From contig OZ023274.1 in assembly GCA_964007475.1 (NCBI GenBank), forward strand, positions 52,533,678 through 52,597,677: a DNA stretch of 64,000 nucleotides, read 5' to 3'. The notes beneath the pieces were generated by a model that made no database searches, was not told the origin of the DNA, and saw only the letters and a list, made by a program, of their open reading frames with translations. Source of the DNA: Hybos culiciformis. Lineage: Eukaryota; Arthropoda; Insecta; Diptera; Hybotidae. Shown in pieces: positions 32,586 through 44,519 of this stretch (its first letter is position 1; every line of letters begins with the position of its first letter). Position numbers and translations under genes: made by a program.

Positions 32586-34462
32586 CAAAGCAACGTAAAC
32601 TCAAAGAAATTATAAGTCAAGAATGGCCTTATAAAAAAAAAAATGACCCCAGTTTTTGTTTGCAATGATGTTCCCAGTTTAATCTCCGATGGCATAAAAA
32701 ATGTAAACCAACTAAAGAAAATGTGAACCAAATAAAAAAGGAATGTTATTATTACTTTTTTATTTTGCCGTAATAGTTTTTATTTTTTTTTAATTTCAAT
32801 TTATTTAAACTCATCAAAATAATATTTTGAAATGAATTAATAATTCTATAATGCTTGGTAGGAATTTAAAATTCTCGAAAAAGCTAAACATTCAAAAAAT
32901 TAAGATACCTAATGCACAATAAGTACAAAATTAAAACAATTAAATATTAAAAAGTAAAGTTTTAGGTAAGTTTAATTTTTATAAATTTTTTTTACGCATA
33001 TTTGATTAAAACAATTTCTTCCATTTTCACAATCTTTGTTTTCTGAATTTCTCATCTTTGTTTTCTGAATTTCTCATCGGTGATTCTCAAAATTAAGATC
33101 CTACATAGGACTTCTTACAATTAAATTCAATACTTCTATTTAAAATAAAATCTTCACTCAAATTTTTTGTTTTATTTAAGTATAAAAGATATCCCACGTA
33201 CTAGTGATTTGATAACTATAATAAAGAAAAAAAATATTTGTATTTGGTAAGAATTAAAAAAAGGACGGTTTTTTTACTTTATAAAAAACATCTTGTATTG
33301 TTTATATTTATAGTTTATTTTCATTAATAAATTAAGTAAAAACATACTCTATGATTAATGAAAATAAAATTGCAATTATGAATATTTATTATTCACTTTA
33401 AGAAAAAAAATTATTATTTTCACAAATGTTAAACTATTGTATTCATTTTTACTAGAAAATTTGATGTTTATTTTTTTTTGGGAACATCATTGCAAACAAA
33501 AACTTGACCCCCTAGCTTTTTCTCTTTCTTTAAATAAATATATATGAAAAAAGAAAGGGACAAAAAATTCAAAGGCCATTCTTGATTTATAATTTCTTTG
33601 CGTAAACTTCTAGCAGTGCTGTGTCAAAAACAAATGCCAATAAAGGTACCTGTCAAAATAATTTGATAATTTTTGGAAAAGGTCCGGAGAAGAGTTTCCT
33701 TATTTATAAACTAAGAAAAAAAAATGTTTGGAAAAAAGTAAAATGAATGATTTAGAAATATTTATTTGAAGAAATAAATTTTAATATGTATTATAATTCA
33801 AAAATTAGGAACTCAAGTAAAAACCGTAAAAACTTAACGTAATAAGCCACTTCAATCAAATAAGCTACTTCTCAATCAAATGTTCTTCTCTGGCAACTTA
33901 AAACATGTTCTCTGGCTGTCAGTTTTTCCATTTTTACTCGGATTTAAGTTAGTATTACAACTAGGAATACAACATTTTCTTACCATTTTTCTTGAAACTA
34001 ATAAAATTTGAAGAAAAAAATCCAATAAGATTTTGTAAATTTTATTTCAAAAAACAAATAAAGTAGTAAAAACAAAATAAAGTATAATAAAAGATAAATT
34101 ATATAAATAAATTTGTACCTTAATTAAATAACAATGAACGACTGGTTTAAAAGTTTACTATTGATCAATTCAATTTCCAATATGATTTTTCTTGTTTCTG
34201 TAAAATTTTAATTTTTTAATTAAAACTTTTGACTAATTTATCTAAAAAAATATTACAAATTATTTTAAATTTATTAAAGAATAACATACTTACTTGTGAT
34301 ATTATTAAGTTTTTATTAAATGTTATAATTTTATGGATTTATTTGTAAACCTATAGCTTTTTGAATTTTTCCATAAAATTTATATAAAAAATCGTGTTTG
34401 ACAGGTACCTACTTACACAAACATAATTTGACACAAAACTGCTAGTAGCTTACGTTGCTTTG
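32586..34462. mobile_element. transposon with CAAAGCAACGTAA ends in the LRR pseudogene 5' flank
   Basis: The ends CAAAGCAACGTAAACTTCTA and, on the other strand, CAAAGCAACGTAAGCTACTA continue into CTAGCAGT and then GTGTCAAA, giving inverted repeats of more than 30 bp. CTAATAT flanks both sides (32579-32585 and 34463-34469) and occurs once in the intact paralogue, so it is the target duplication. The left inverted repeat is itself split by the element 32602-33600. The core is about 880 bp and non-coding. Confidence 0.85.
32602..33600. mobile_element. hAT-like element, copy 1 (CAAAGAAATTATAAG ends), nested
   Basis: 999 bp. The ends are CAAAGAAATTATAAGTCAAG and, on the other strand, CAAAGAAATTATAAATCAAG. 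The 8-bp TSD CGTAAACT lies at 32594-32601 and 33601-33608. It inserted into the left inverted repeat of 32586-34462. A sibling lies at 34671-36745. No transposase seen. Confidence 0.92.
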
Positions 34463-35218
34463 CTAATATTTTTAGATTTAAAAACTGAACTTACGCAGTG
34501 GTTAGACGAGAGTAAAAACTAGTCTTAACTATTTAGAATTGTTTGAGTTTTTTATTCGTATTTGTGATGTAATTATTCTCCACTGGCTTAACTATAGTTA
34601 AAACTATTTACAAACTATTTTATTATTTTACTTCACTTTTTACTTTTTGTTTACATTTCAAGAAAAAAAGCAAAGAAATTATAAGTCAAGAATGGCCTTA
34701 TGAAAAAAAAAATGACCCCAGTTTTTGTTTGCAATGATGTTCCCAGTTTAATCTCCGATGGCATAAAAAATGTAAACCAACTAAAGAAAATGTAAACCAA
34801 ATAAAAAAGGAATGTTATTATTACTTTTTTATAATACCGTAATAAAAAACAATAAAGAAAACAATAGTTTTTTTTTTTTTTAAATTCAATATATTTAAAC
34901 TCATCAAAACAATATTTTGAAATGAATTAATAATTCTATAAAGCTTGGTAGGAATCTTTTAATGAATTAATTTAAAATAATTCTCGAAAAAGCTAAACAT
35001 TCAAAAAATAATAAATTGAGTAGCAAAAACTTTTATTTCAAATTAATAAATATTATCATGAGAAATATTGGTAATACTATTTTCGATAACTTCGATCATG
35101 ATTTAGAAGATTGCGATATTTTAAATAATCACCGATATTTTTTTTTTTAAATATTAATAATTGAACAATATTTAACCATAAAATTATTTGATTTCGGGTA
35201 TAAAATAACAGAAAACAT

Positions 35219-35372
35219 AAAGGTGTAAACAGAATTGGGGCGACAGCGTAACGACAGCGATAGCGACTGTCAAAAACCATATATTTGTATGAGAATGAAA
35301 CAATTGAGGCGACTTTTTTATATGAAAAATCGCTGTCGCCGCCGTTGTCGCCCCAATTGTGTTTTCACCTTT
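35219..35372. mobile_element. 154-bp MITE (AAAGGTGTAAACAGAATTGG ends)
   Basis: The ends AAAGGTGTAAACAGAATTGG and, on the other strand, AAAGGTGAAAACACAATTGG continue as GGCGACA and are GC-richer than the surroundings. AAACAT on both sides (35213-35218 and 35373-35378) is a likely short TSD. Confidence 0.8.
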
Positions 35373-35442
35373 AAACATTCATCTAAAGTAAGCCGACAAC
35401 AACATAACAAGTTAATAAAATTTACAGGAAAATAGGTATAGG

Positions 35443-36340
35443 CAGGGCCGGCTCAAGGCGTGTTAAGCGCGTGTCAAACACACAGGCGCATAGCGAGAGA
35501 AGGCGCAAACGAAAAATATTCAATAATTTCAATCTAGAAAAAGTTTTAAAAAAAAAGCAATGCAATTTCATATTTCGAAAGAAAAAAAATCCATTAGTGG
35601 AATTTGGAATATTTGTGGGATATTCAGTTTTCCTATATAAAAATAAATTCCTGTATTTCTATTTCCCTTTTTCATATTCCACTTAAGTTAGGGTTCGGAT
35701 TCCAAATTTATCAAAAAAAGTACATTTTTAGGTACTTTTTTTAATTATTTTTTGGTTGGCCAGAAATTTTTTTGTCAAAGTGACAAAAAAATAAATAAAA
35801 AAAAGTAAATAAATTTTTTTTTGTATGAAAAAATAATAAAAAAAAATTATTCAATTTATTTTTTTTAAAAGTCAATATATTCCACTTCGTATTCCACTTA
35901 ATGTAATGGAAACGGCAAGTGAAATATCGGAATTTATGTGGGATATATTAGGTGAATGGAAATAGAAAAACTTACAATTAAATTTCTATTTCTTTTTTTT
36001 TTTTACGAAAAACCAGGTAGCTTTCAAATCTTTAAAATCTTTTGCAATAAGAATCCCAGAAAACACATGTCCAGAAAAGGCTTTAAAATTTATCTTCAAC
36101 AATCAAGTCCAGGAACTATTTCCGAACATTTCTGTTGTATTACGAATTCTACCTACTATTCCAGTAATGGAATATAAAAATGAAATTAGCGCTCCGATAA
36201 CTTTTTTTGGTCGTGGTCTTATTTCATTTTTCAAATTTCATTATTAAAATTTGGATCAAAAATAATAAAAAACACTATATTAAAAAAAAGGCGCAAATTT
36301 TTTTTTTCATACAGTCGAAATTTGGCTGGAGCCGGTCCTG
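35443..36340. mobile_element. hAT element (CAGGGCCGGCTCAAGGC ends), innermost layer
   Basis: An 898-bp element with ends CAGGGCCGGCTCAAGGCG and, on the other strand, CAGGACCGGCTCCAGCC. The perfect 8-bp TSD GGTATAGG lies at 35435-35442 and 36341-36348. Internal GGCGCA copies occur near both ends. No transposase recognised. Confidence 0.92.
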
Positions 36341-36878
36341 GGTATAGGTAATTTTGCCACTTGAACTTTTAAAATTTGACTTTGTAAAAATTATTTTTCA
36401 ATAACATATGTCATTTTATAATGTTATTTTTTCCTTATTTTTGTTTATATAGTTTATTTTCATTAATAAATTAAGTAAAAACATACCCTTCTCTATGATT
36501 AATGAAAATAAAATTGCAATTATGAATATTTTATTATTCACATCAAGAAAAAAAATTATTATTTTCAAAAATGTTAAACTATTGTATTCATTTTTACTCG
36601 AAAATTTGATGTTTATTTTTTTTTGGGAACATCATTGCAAACAAAAACTTGACCCCCTAGCTTTTTCTCTTTCTTTAAATAAATATATATGAAAAAAGAA
36701 AGGGACGAAAAATTCAAAGGCCATTCTTGATTTATAATTTCTTTGAAAAAAAGTATTTCATTTGACAAGTAATACTTTAGATTCAGAATATTTTTTAGTT
36801 AAAACATTTTTCACACATACATTCAAAAAACATCTTAGTTATAACTAGTTTTTACTCTCGTCTAACCCCCCCAAGTTA

Positions 36879-37037
36879 TTTACAAGAAATATAATTTGAA
36901 CTAAAATTTTATAATTTTTATGTATTTTTTTTAACGTCATCACAAATTGTTTACACAAAAATCATGAATTTCTCTTAAATTTTAAAACTATAGTATCACG
37001 ACAAATTTCATTCGTTCTAAGATAACAATATAGACGG
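36879..37037. other. displaced 5' flank of the LRR pseudogene
   Basis: Continues the conserved LRR upstream sequence (TTTACAAGAAATATAATTTG…, ACGTCATCACAAATTG) after the stacked insertions. The pseudogene's start codon is now more than 4 kb from this flank. Confidence 0.7.
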
Positions 37038-39938
37038 AGAGCTGGCTACGTAAATTTGTAATGATAAGGTGCAGTGAAAATTTTAATGTAGAGCACCTCC
37101 TTAGTAGGGCACAAGTTTATACCTCTGCAGTCAGAAGTCAGTTCCGGGGAGGGAAGCGGCAAAACCTGATCAAACACGTCAATTTTTAATCAAATTGAAA
37201 TGATAAGGTGCAGCTCTGAAATTTTCTGGAGTTATAGATTTTAATTGTAGAAATTCCATAAAATAATTGCTAGAAGTCGAACCCGGGATAAAAATCGATT
37301 TTTTATGATAAGGTGTAGTTCTGTCGATTTCGTTTTAATATTATTTATTGCCTAAAAGAGCTCTATACAAAATGCCAGAAGTCTAAGCCGGGGATAAAAC
37401 GTTGCCAGAAGTCGATAAAGTTGTAAAAAAGTTTTCTATATGATAAAGTGCAGTTCTGGCAACTTCGTTTTCATGTTACTTGTGGCCTAAAAGAGCTGTA
37501 TACAAATTGACAGAAGTTTAATCCGAGGACAAAACGTTGCCAGAAGTCGCTAAAGTTGTAAAAAAAATTTTGAATTTAAACATTTTAAAATTTTTGTGAA
37601 AATTTTCCAGTTAATTTTTTAATTTATGTAAATAAGTAAATACATATTTTATTTTCTGCTTAAAAAAATAAATTAAAATATTATTTTTATTAATGTTCAG
37701 AATCTGACTGATCGATATCTGTTTCATCATCTAAAACATAAATTTAAATTTTTAAAAATTGGATTTAAAAAATGAATTATATGTCATATAATAGTTTAAT
37801 ATTAAACCTTTAGATTCTTCATTGCTTAGTAGAACGTCTTTAACTGTTGACCATCAAACCATTTAAATTCATAAATGGTTTTTTGCTGTATCCAGCCACA
37901 ATCAGTTGGTTGCAAATCCGTTGGAACTGCCAAGTGTGTATTGGTTCAGATATTTGTGATATATCTCGCCCTTTCAAATTGCTGGCGTAATTCCGCTTGC
38001 AAGGTGGAAGACTTGATGCGTCAAAATTTCTTATTAATTTCTTTTTAAACGGCTAATTAACATCTTTAATTTTGTAATTTCTTAAAAATATCTCGAATCG
38101 AGTACTGTTGACAGATTGAATGTTTTTTTTTGATATAATTCCGTATAAGTGACTAGTATATATATCTAATCTTTGGAAAATTTCTTCTTTATTAGACGAG
38201 ATATTACTTAGCTCTGAAAAAGTCTAGATATATTTCTCTGATTGTGACATAATTTTGAAGGGACGTTGCTTGCCTTTTCTGAAGAACGCTTGATTGTAAT
38301 CACAGCCAGTGAATGCGTGGAAGCCTGGTAATGATTTACATAACTTATCTCCAAGTAAATTGTATAATTTATTAAAGTCAATTATACGACGCTTATTGGA
38401 TACCCCGCATTCTATCCAAATGTTAGTATGGCTTTTACGATAATGCATGTTTCCGAGGATGATAATCAATATATCTGTATCAGAACATCTAATTGTTATG
38501 TTGGCGACATAGTCTATATTTATAGCATGGAATACAATTTTTGTATCCGCTTCTTCATGCGACGGACATGAAAATTTATTGCTTCTGGTTTTGATAATTT
38601 TGTTGTTACTATTGACCTCATATGCGTAGCAGTGATCGTCATTTAACAAAATCTTCTTATTCCCAATAAAAAGAGCGACTTCGTCATTTTCCCAGTGAGA
38701 TATCAAAAAAGAAACAAGGGAAGTTTTGAAATTATCATTCCTAAGTTCCTTTACGAAGTCCGTTGGCCTTATTTGCTGCGGTCCAGAGATAACGTAGTCA
38801 CGGTCAACTGCTTCTCTTCTTCGCATCTGTATCTTCTTATCATCTGTATTATTTCTATATCTGTATTATTTTTCGTAGAGATAGCCAGCATACGACCGAA
38901 AAGATCACGTTGCAGACTTTATTATTTACAATCAATTTTTTCTTTTCATGACTGCTTGAATAGTTTAAAATTTTATTCTGCTTTAAAGGTGCCTCAAAAC
39001 TTTCAATATTTTCTGCGCATTTAGTGATAAAGTTTTTTCTCTGCATTTCGACAGTTTCTTCAACTTTCAGTAGAAAGTCAGCGACACTCTCACAAGCACA
39101 ACACCCTGTACTGATATTATATAACTTATCATAATTTAGTTTGTTGTTGTCAAATGGATTAATATTATTTGTTAAAACTTCAATAAATGCGTTCAACTGT
39201 AAATTTAATTTTTTTATTTGATGTTTTTGTAAATCAGATGTTATGTCTTGAGCTTTTTTCAAGCCACATATCTCGTAAACGTAAGAAGTAATGGCAGATC
39301 TTATTCCATGGCTTTTAGACCATCGCTAACGTGCTGATATAGAATTTGTAAAATGTGATATACTGCACCTTATCATAAAAAACCGAATTTTTTTTTACAA
39401 CTTTAGCGACTTCTGGCAACGTTTTTTCCCCGGATTAGACTTCTGGCAATTTGTATACAGCTTTTTTAGGCCACAATTAAAATGAAAACGAAGTTGCCAG
39501 AACTGCACCTTATCATTTAAGAAAATTTTTTTACAACTTTATCGACTTCTGGCAACGTTTTATCCCTGGCTTAGACTTCTGGCATTTTGTATATAGCTCT
39601 TTAAGCCATAAATATTATGAAAACGAAACTGCCAGAACTGCACCTTATCATAAAAAAACGATTTTTTTTAGAACTTTAGCGACTTCTGGCAACGTTTTAT
39701 TCCCGGCTTAGACTTCTGGCAATTATTTTATGGAATTTCTACAATTAAAATCTATAACTCCAGAAAATTTCAGAGCTGCACCTTATCATTTCAATTTGAT
39801 TAAAAATTGACGTGTTTGATCAGGTTTTGCCGCTTCCCTCCCCGGGTGCAGAGGTATAAAATTGTGACCTACTAAGGAGGTGCTCTACATTAAAATTTTC
39901 ACTGCACCTTATCATTGCAAATTTACGTAGCCAGCTCT
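37038..39938 (-). mobile_element. DNA transposon with ~0.5-kb repetitive TIRs and a HEEADT/TGCD gene
   Basis: The left (37038-~37570) and right (~39360-39938) arms are inverted copies beginning AGAGCTGGCTACGTAAATTT. Each arm contains about three subrepeats of roughly 120-170 bp built from TGATAAGGTGCAGTTCTG, AAGAGCTGTATACAAATTG and AACGTTGCCAGAAGTCG. Between them is a decayed minus-strand gene. No clear target duplication was found. The arms bracket the gene symmetrically, which argues that the gene is the element's own cargo or transposase. Confidence 0.75.
37692..39262 (-). pseudogene. decayed gene of the HEEADT / TDxD / TGCD invertebrate family
   Basis: Pieces in minus order. 39262-38855: NPFDNNKLNYDKLYNISTG. 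38826-38224: RRREAVDRDYVISGPQQI, then CPSHEEADTKIVFHA, RCSDTDILIIILGN and LPGFHAFTGCDYNQAFF followed by RKGKQ. A stop at 38222 is followed in shifted frames by SLPPCKRNYASNLKGR and DLQPTDCGWIQ…KWFDGQ (to about 37810). A last exon reads DDETDIDQSDSEH and a stop at about 37692, with an AG splice acceptor at 37727. The motif order matches a large, uncharacterised family repeated in many invertebrate genomes. The acidic residues suggest a nuclease-like fold, which is unproven. Several frame breaks show this copy is dead. Confidence 0.72.
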
Positions 39939-40531
39939 TAGAGTAATAGTACCTACATACATATTTGGAGGAATGTGAAGTTCATTTTTGGTTTAATATT
40001 GATGGTATTTAAGTTGTGGGACGGTCCTTTTTTTATTTCTTCACCGTGTTTTCGCATATCTTTTAAAAAATGTTATAGTGCCAAAAATTTTAAGTTATAA
40101 TAAAAATAATCTAGATTTTCTAATTCGGCAAACTCAAAAAAATTTAGTTTTATTTCACGAAAAATTAAGAAAGCTTAATTTTACTTTCGTGGGTATATAT
40201 TTAAAAAAAAAAAAATACTTTTAAAAATGTTTAGTAAAATCTCGAAAGCAATTTAATTATCTTCGCCTGATGTTATTTTCCTAAGCAAAGAACAAAAAAA
40301 ATTTAATCCTTAAAGGATAAAGTTCATACAGACATTCTATGAATTATAAATTATTAGATATTATAGGAGGAGTAATTTTTTAATATTTTCAACTTTTGTT
40401 AGTACATACTGTGTGTAACTTAGAATTAAATATAGACAAATGCGCCTATGGTCTGATATTGACGACGGTGTTTTAGTTATTTGACGATAACATTAATAAT
40501 TTGATTATAACATTAATAATTATTAATTAAT
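39939..40531. other. intergenic, no gene seen
   Basis: AT-rich. TTAAAGGATAAAGTTCATAC near 40310 resembles 7275-7300, so part of this belongs to the duplicated LRR flank. Confidence 0.5.
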
Positions 40532-41008
40532 AGCTTGTTCACACTTAGCTAATTTAACATGTTCGTTCAACGAACATGTTCCGTTGGTGTTTTTGATGTT
40601 GTTTTTTCATAGTAAAAAAATTTAAACAGAAACACGTTCTTCAACATGTTTCTACAAAAACATGTTAATTTTCAGGGATGAATGAGTAATTTTTGAATAA
40701 TATTTTGTTAGGCAATATTCAGTATGCATTAATTTTTACTTGGTATGCCATTTTTGACTTTAAAATTTTATAAAGGTAGAGATACACACAAGATAAATGA
40801 CGCGCGAGTTCTTAACCTTGACACAACTTCATATATTTTAACTTTTTTGGGCTCGTCAGTTCCTTTGAGCTTATCTCCGGTATTATTTGAAATTTTTTAT
40901 CTGACAGAGCTAAACATGTTAACATACGAAAAACATCGTCTGAACGGTCGATTTTCCAAAGATGGTTTAACTCCTTTCGAACATGTTAAATTAGCGAAGT
41001 GTGAACAA
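40532..41008. mobile_element. MITE (CTTGTTCACACTT ends)
   Basis: Inverted ends CTTGTTCACACTTAGCTAAT and CTTGTTCACACTTCGCTAAT (other strand), each followed by TTAACATGTTCG. About 477 bp. The frame that spans its right half crosses the inverted repeat and is not a gene. The TSD is not settled. Confidence 0.8.
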
Positions 41009-42354
41009 GGCATAAGCTAATTCTATATTAGGTTTGTTCAAGGATGAGTATAGGGAATTTGACGATTAAAATCACTCTACACTTGTCTTGTTCGTCCCCA
41101 TTTATAAAATGGCACTTAATTACGGTCGGTCTCCTTTGTTCCAATATCACATTCAAAGAAAGTTTTTGAGATTTTCTATCAGAAATCTTTTTGACAGAAC
41201 AACGTCATTTCACCTCCTCCTATTGACAAACTTAAATTTAACAATGCAACCTATCTGGAAAAAAGATGGAATATGGCGGTTGTGGCTTTTAGTTTTTGGA
41301 ATTTTGACGACGTGAATAATTTCGAAAATAAAATTTAAATTTAATAGGCGGCTTAGACAAAATCATTTGTTCAATATTCCATTTTATAGAACAAACTAGG
41401 TCAGATTCGAATTAATAGAGGATTTATCTAACTGGTTTCAAGAAATTCGTATAATTTCCCAATAAGTTTTTCATTTTCATTTCAAAGGTTCCAAATTTAA
41501 AGTTGAATTTTTTTTCGGTCTTCAAAATTAAAATTCATTTATTACTGATTTAAACGTATGTTATCAAAAATTTTGATTTACTTTTCACAAAAAAATTTTA
41601 AAATTTCACAGGCCCTCAAAAAAAAAAACAATTCTGCGGAAAAATTTATTCTAGTTTCTGAACAAAGCCATATTCCTAAAAATTAAGGTTTTGTCCCTTG
41701 CTAAAAAAATATTCAGAAATAAAGAAGTTATTATAGAATTTGCGGATAAATATGTTTTAAAAGTCCCCAAAAAGTAAATTTTGAGTTATTCTTTAAATTT
41801 ATTTTTAATTTCCTTTATGTAGAAAACTTTAATAATTAAATTATGATGATTATTATAATTTATTATTATAACGAATCAATCTTTTTAATGTTGAGTTCGT
41901 CACAAAAAAAAAAAAAGGTGTAGTCCAAAAAATAAACTAGACTTCTATACCACACATTTACAAATTTGTGTTTTTTGAGGTTTTTAAGAATGGAATTCCC
42001 CACAAATTGTATCAATACTTCCTTAAATCTGAATATTTTAATTTGTTTGACTTTGTTGCTCTTGAATAAGTTTTCATTTTCTTCCATGAATATTAGTAAT
42101 AGCTGTACGACAATTTTATATGCAGTATCGAAGTTTAAAATTCCGAACGCTTTTGGATAAAATTTATTTTAAAAAAATCATATTTCCATGGTCAAAAGTT
42201 TATAATTTTGTTAATTTAATTTAATAAATGGAAAGGTATTTATCATAAAAATAATCGTTGAAAAAAAACCTTGATTTCAAGGAATACAACTTTGTTTGAA
42301 AACCAGAGTAAATTAAGCAAAAAGATTGTCAAATTTGGAGCTAAAAGCACTAAA
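41009..42354. other. 3' flank of LRR gene 2, no gene seen
   Basis: AT-rich. Shares GAACAAAGCCATATTCCT with 45675 and GGTCAAAAGTTTATAA with 7815, marking it as a repeated LRR-unit flank. Confidence 0.5.
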
Positions 42355-44229
42355 TTATCGATGTCGTCGATCACCGCATCTAGGTTCCGGTTGAAACTCA
42401 TCCACAGAATAAGTGCGGACCATTGACACGAAGCAAATTATTAAGAAAATTATAATTATTATAAATATTATAATTATTGTGAGAACAGTTTCAAAGCTTA
42501 GGTTCCAAACTGTATCTGGAAAACTAAAACGGCTATTCAGTTTTTTATTTACTGATTGGTTTTGCAAATTGGCTTTGATATTTTGAAGCAATAGAATTTT
42601 GCTGTTGTTGTTTTCAAAAGTTCGAATGATTGAATTTTCGTTTGTATCATTTTTGATATTGACCAAATAGTTTTTTGTTTCTTCGACATGTTTCGGCTGA
42701 TTTATTTCGTAACAACCAATTCCCAATTTATTTGTATCTGCTATAGGCTTATAATTTCCTGGATAAATCAATAAGAATCCGGAATTGCTTAAATATTTTA
42801 ACATTTTATCTAAATATGAGCAATTCCAGTGATTGTTTGTCAAACCAATGTACAATGAATTTTTATGAATTATTTTACAATTTTCAAAGTCAATTTCTGT
42901 TAAATTATTCCCATCTAAGTATAAAAATTTCAAATAATTCGAACGTAAAGCTTCATTCCCATCAAATTTACCAAAATTATTGAAGGATAAATCTAAATGT
43001 TCCAATAATGGCACTTTCAAAAAAATGTTAAATTCTAAATTTTTCAAATCACAATTTGATAAATTTAAAGTTCTTAAAGTTGAACTTGACATAGCATTAG
43101 GATGAATATCACGAAGTTGATGATTCCATGATAAATCGATAATTTTTAATTCATAAATATTTTCGAAAATTTTTTCACCCAAATCTTTAATGTCACAATT
43201 TGATAAATTAAGAAGCTTCACATGTTTTATTTCAAAATTTGCTTTTGTTATTTTATTAAATTTATTAAAAGATAAATTTATTTCTGAAGCGCTAAGATTT
43301 AAATAAATTGATGTCAAATGGTTATGTTGTAAATCATGAACTTCGTATCTGTACTCACTTATTGAAATCTGGTTCGATAATCTCATGCCATCCAATTTAT
43401 TGAAGGAGATGTTACTTGAAATTAAATGTGGAAATTGATCGAGAACAGTCAAAGTTTCAATATTATTATGATTTAAATATAATTCTTCTAGTTTAGAGCA
43501 AGATCCCAAATTGTCAATTATCTTCAAATTGTTATAAGAAAAGTCAACAACGTTCAAATTTGGAAACTTTTCAAAAAAATTTGTTGGTATTGTTTCGATT
43601 TTATTGTGACTAAAATTCAATTTTAGTGGATAAGAGGAGGATCCCAAATAAAAAATTATCTTTAATTTATTGAAAGAAAAATCCACAATTGATAATTGTT
43701 CAAAATGATCGAATAAATTTACTGGTAATGTTTTGATATTATTATGACTCAAATATAATTCTTGCAATTTATAGGAACTTCTCAAATTATCAATATTTTC
43801 CAAATTATTACAAGAAAAGTCTATTATTTCCAAATTTTGAAATATTTCAAATAAGTTTGATGGCAATTTTGTGATCTTATTATACGAAAAGTTTAGGACC
43901 AGAACATCATTATTGTGAAAAGAATTCGATTCATCAACAACTTCATTTAAAATACAATGTGATGCAATTATTTTTATAACTTTTAATTCAATGTAGAAAT
44001 TAATTGGTAATCTTCTTAAACTGCAATTTTCGAATTCAACTATCTGAGAATACTGAAAATAATTTACATCTATGGCTATGTCTTCAAACGCACTGAAATT
44101 AAAATTTGAACAAGTTGTCTTGCGTTGTCCCTTATTTGTGTGTGAACAATAATTACTAAAATTTGCAATGTATTCGTTTATTATTAAATCAAAGTTTAAA
44201 AAAATTATAATCATTAAAATTTGATTCAT
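42355..44229 (-). CDS. LRR membrane protein 2 (624 aa)
   Basis: The longest intact member. It has a signal peptide (MNQILMIIIFLNFDLI), an N-cap with YCSH…TCSNFNF, and a continuous array of LRRs from about residue 50 to 450. LxLSHNxIxTLP units alternate with the shorter DFSYNNLxxIDNL type. A cap with NNHWNCSYLDKML and GIGCYE follows at ~455-515, then a juxtamembrane stretch, one TM helix near 575-600 (IIIIFIIIIIFLIICFV) and a ~22-residue cytoplasmic tail ending in a basic RRHR. N-glycosylation sequons (NxS/T) are frequent. It keeps the LRR block that gene 1 lacks. The start fits the conserved upstream sequence. A cell-surface recognition role is likely; immune function is only inference. Confidence 0.88.
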   Translation of the reverse strand: MNQILMIIIFLNFDLIINEYIANFSNYCSHTNKGQRKTTCSNFNFSAFEDIAIDVNYFQYSQIVEFENCSLRRLPINFYIELKVIKIIASHCILNEVVDESNSFHNNDVLVLNFSYNKITKLPSNLFEIFQNLEIIDFSCNNLENIDNLRSSYKLQELYLSHNNIKTLPVNLFDHFEQLSIVDFSFNKLKIIFYLGSSSYPLKLNFSHNKIETIPTNFFEKFPNLNVVDFSYNNLKIIDNLGSCSKLEELYLNHNNIETLTVLDQFPHLISSNISFNKLDGMRLSNQISISEYRYEVHDLQHNHLTSIYLNLSASEINLSFNKFNKITKANFEIKHVKLLNLSNCDIKDLGEKIFENIYELKIIDLSWNHQLRDIHPNAMSSSTLRTLNLSNCDLKNLEFNIFLKVPLLEHLDLSFNNFGKFDGNEALRSNYLKFLYLDGNNLTEIDFENCKIIHKNSLYIGLTNNHWNCSYLDKMLKYLSNSGFLLIYPGNYKPIADTNKLGIGCYEINQPKHVEETKNYLVNIKNDTNENSIIRTFENNNSKILLLQNIKANLQNQSVNKKLNSRFSFPDTVWNLSFETVLTIIIIFIIIIIFLIICFVSMVRTYSVDEFQPEPRCGDRRHR

Positions 44230-44519
44230 TTCTCTAATATTTTTAGATTTAAAAACTGAACTTATTTACAAGAAATATAATTTGAACTAAAATTTTATAA
44301 TTTTTATGTATTTTTTTTTAACGTCATCACAAACTGTTTACACAAAAATCATGAATTTCTCTTATTAAAACAATTTATATTTTCATGAAAATTTTATGTA
44401 CTCATAAAGAATTATTTAATTAAAAGATAAAAAAAAACTAAAGGCTGTAAAATAATTGAAAATATTATAAAATTATGTTTTTACTATCTGTCTAAAATTT
44501 GAAAGTTTTCTATTTGGAC
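44230..44519. promoter_or_regulatory. conserved upstream region of LRR gene 2
   Basis: Shared by the LRR copies (CTAATATTTTTAGATTTAAA near the Met, ACGTCATCACAAACTG further up). Its conservation across paralogues suggests promoter/5'UTR content. No core promoter motif can be placed with confidence. Confidence 0.4.

Larger units (their letters stand above)
34671..36745. mobile_element. hAT-like element, copy 2 (CAAAGAAATTATAAG ends), with nested elements
   Basis: The same ends as 32602-33600 and the same subterminal sequences (GTTTGCAATGATGTTCCCA on the left and its complement on the right). The 8-bp TSD AAAAAAAG lies at 34663-34670 and 36746-36753. The interior holds two further insertions, 35219-35372 and 35443-36340; subtracting them leaves about 1.02 kb, close to copy 1. 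Confidence 0.9.
34494..36875. mobile_element. Harbinger-like element (TTA target) carrying nested insertions
   Basis: Inverted GGTTAGACGAGAGTAAAAAC segments lie near both ends, with the target duplication TTA at 34491-34493 and 36876-36878. The intact paralogue has a single TTA at this point (GAACTTATTTACAAG). A 3-bp TTA duplication fits PIF/Harbinger. Without the nested 34671-36745 only about 300 bp remain, so it is a MITE. Confidence 0.78.

Noticed and set aside
40745..41020. 91-residue frame
   Set aside because: Its end lies in the inverted repeat of a MITE; no recognisable motif.
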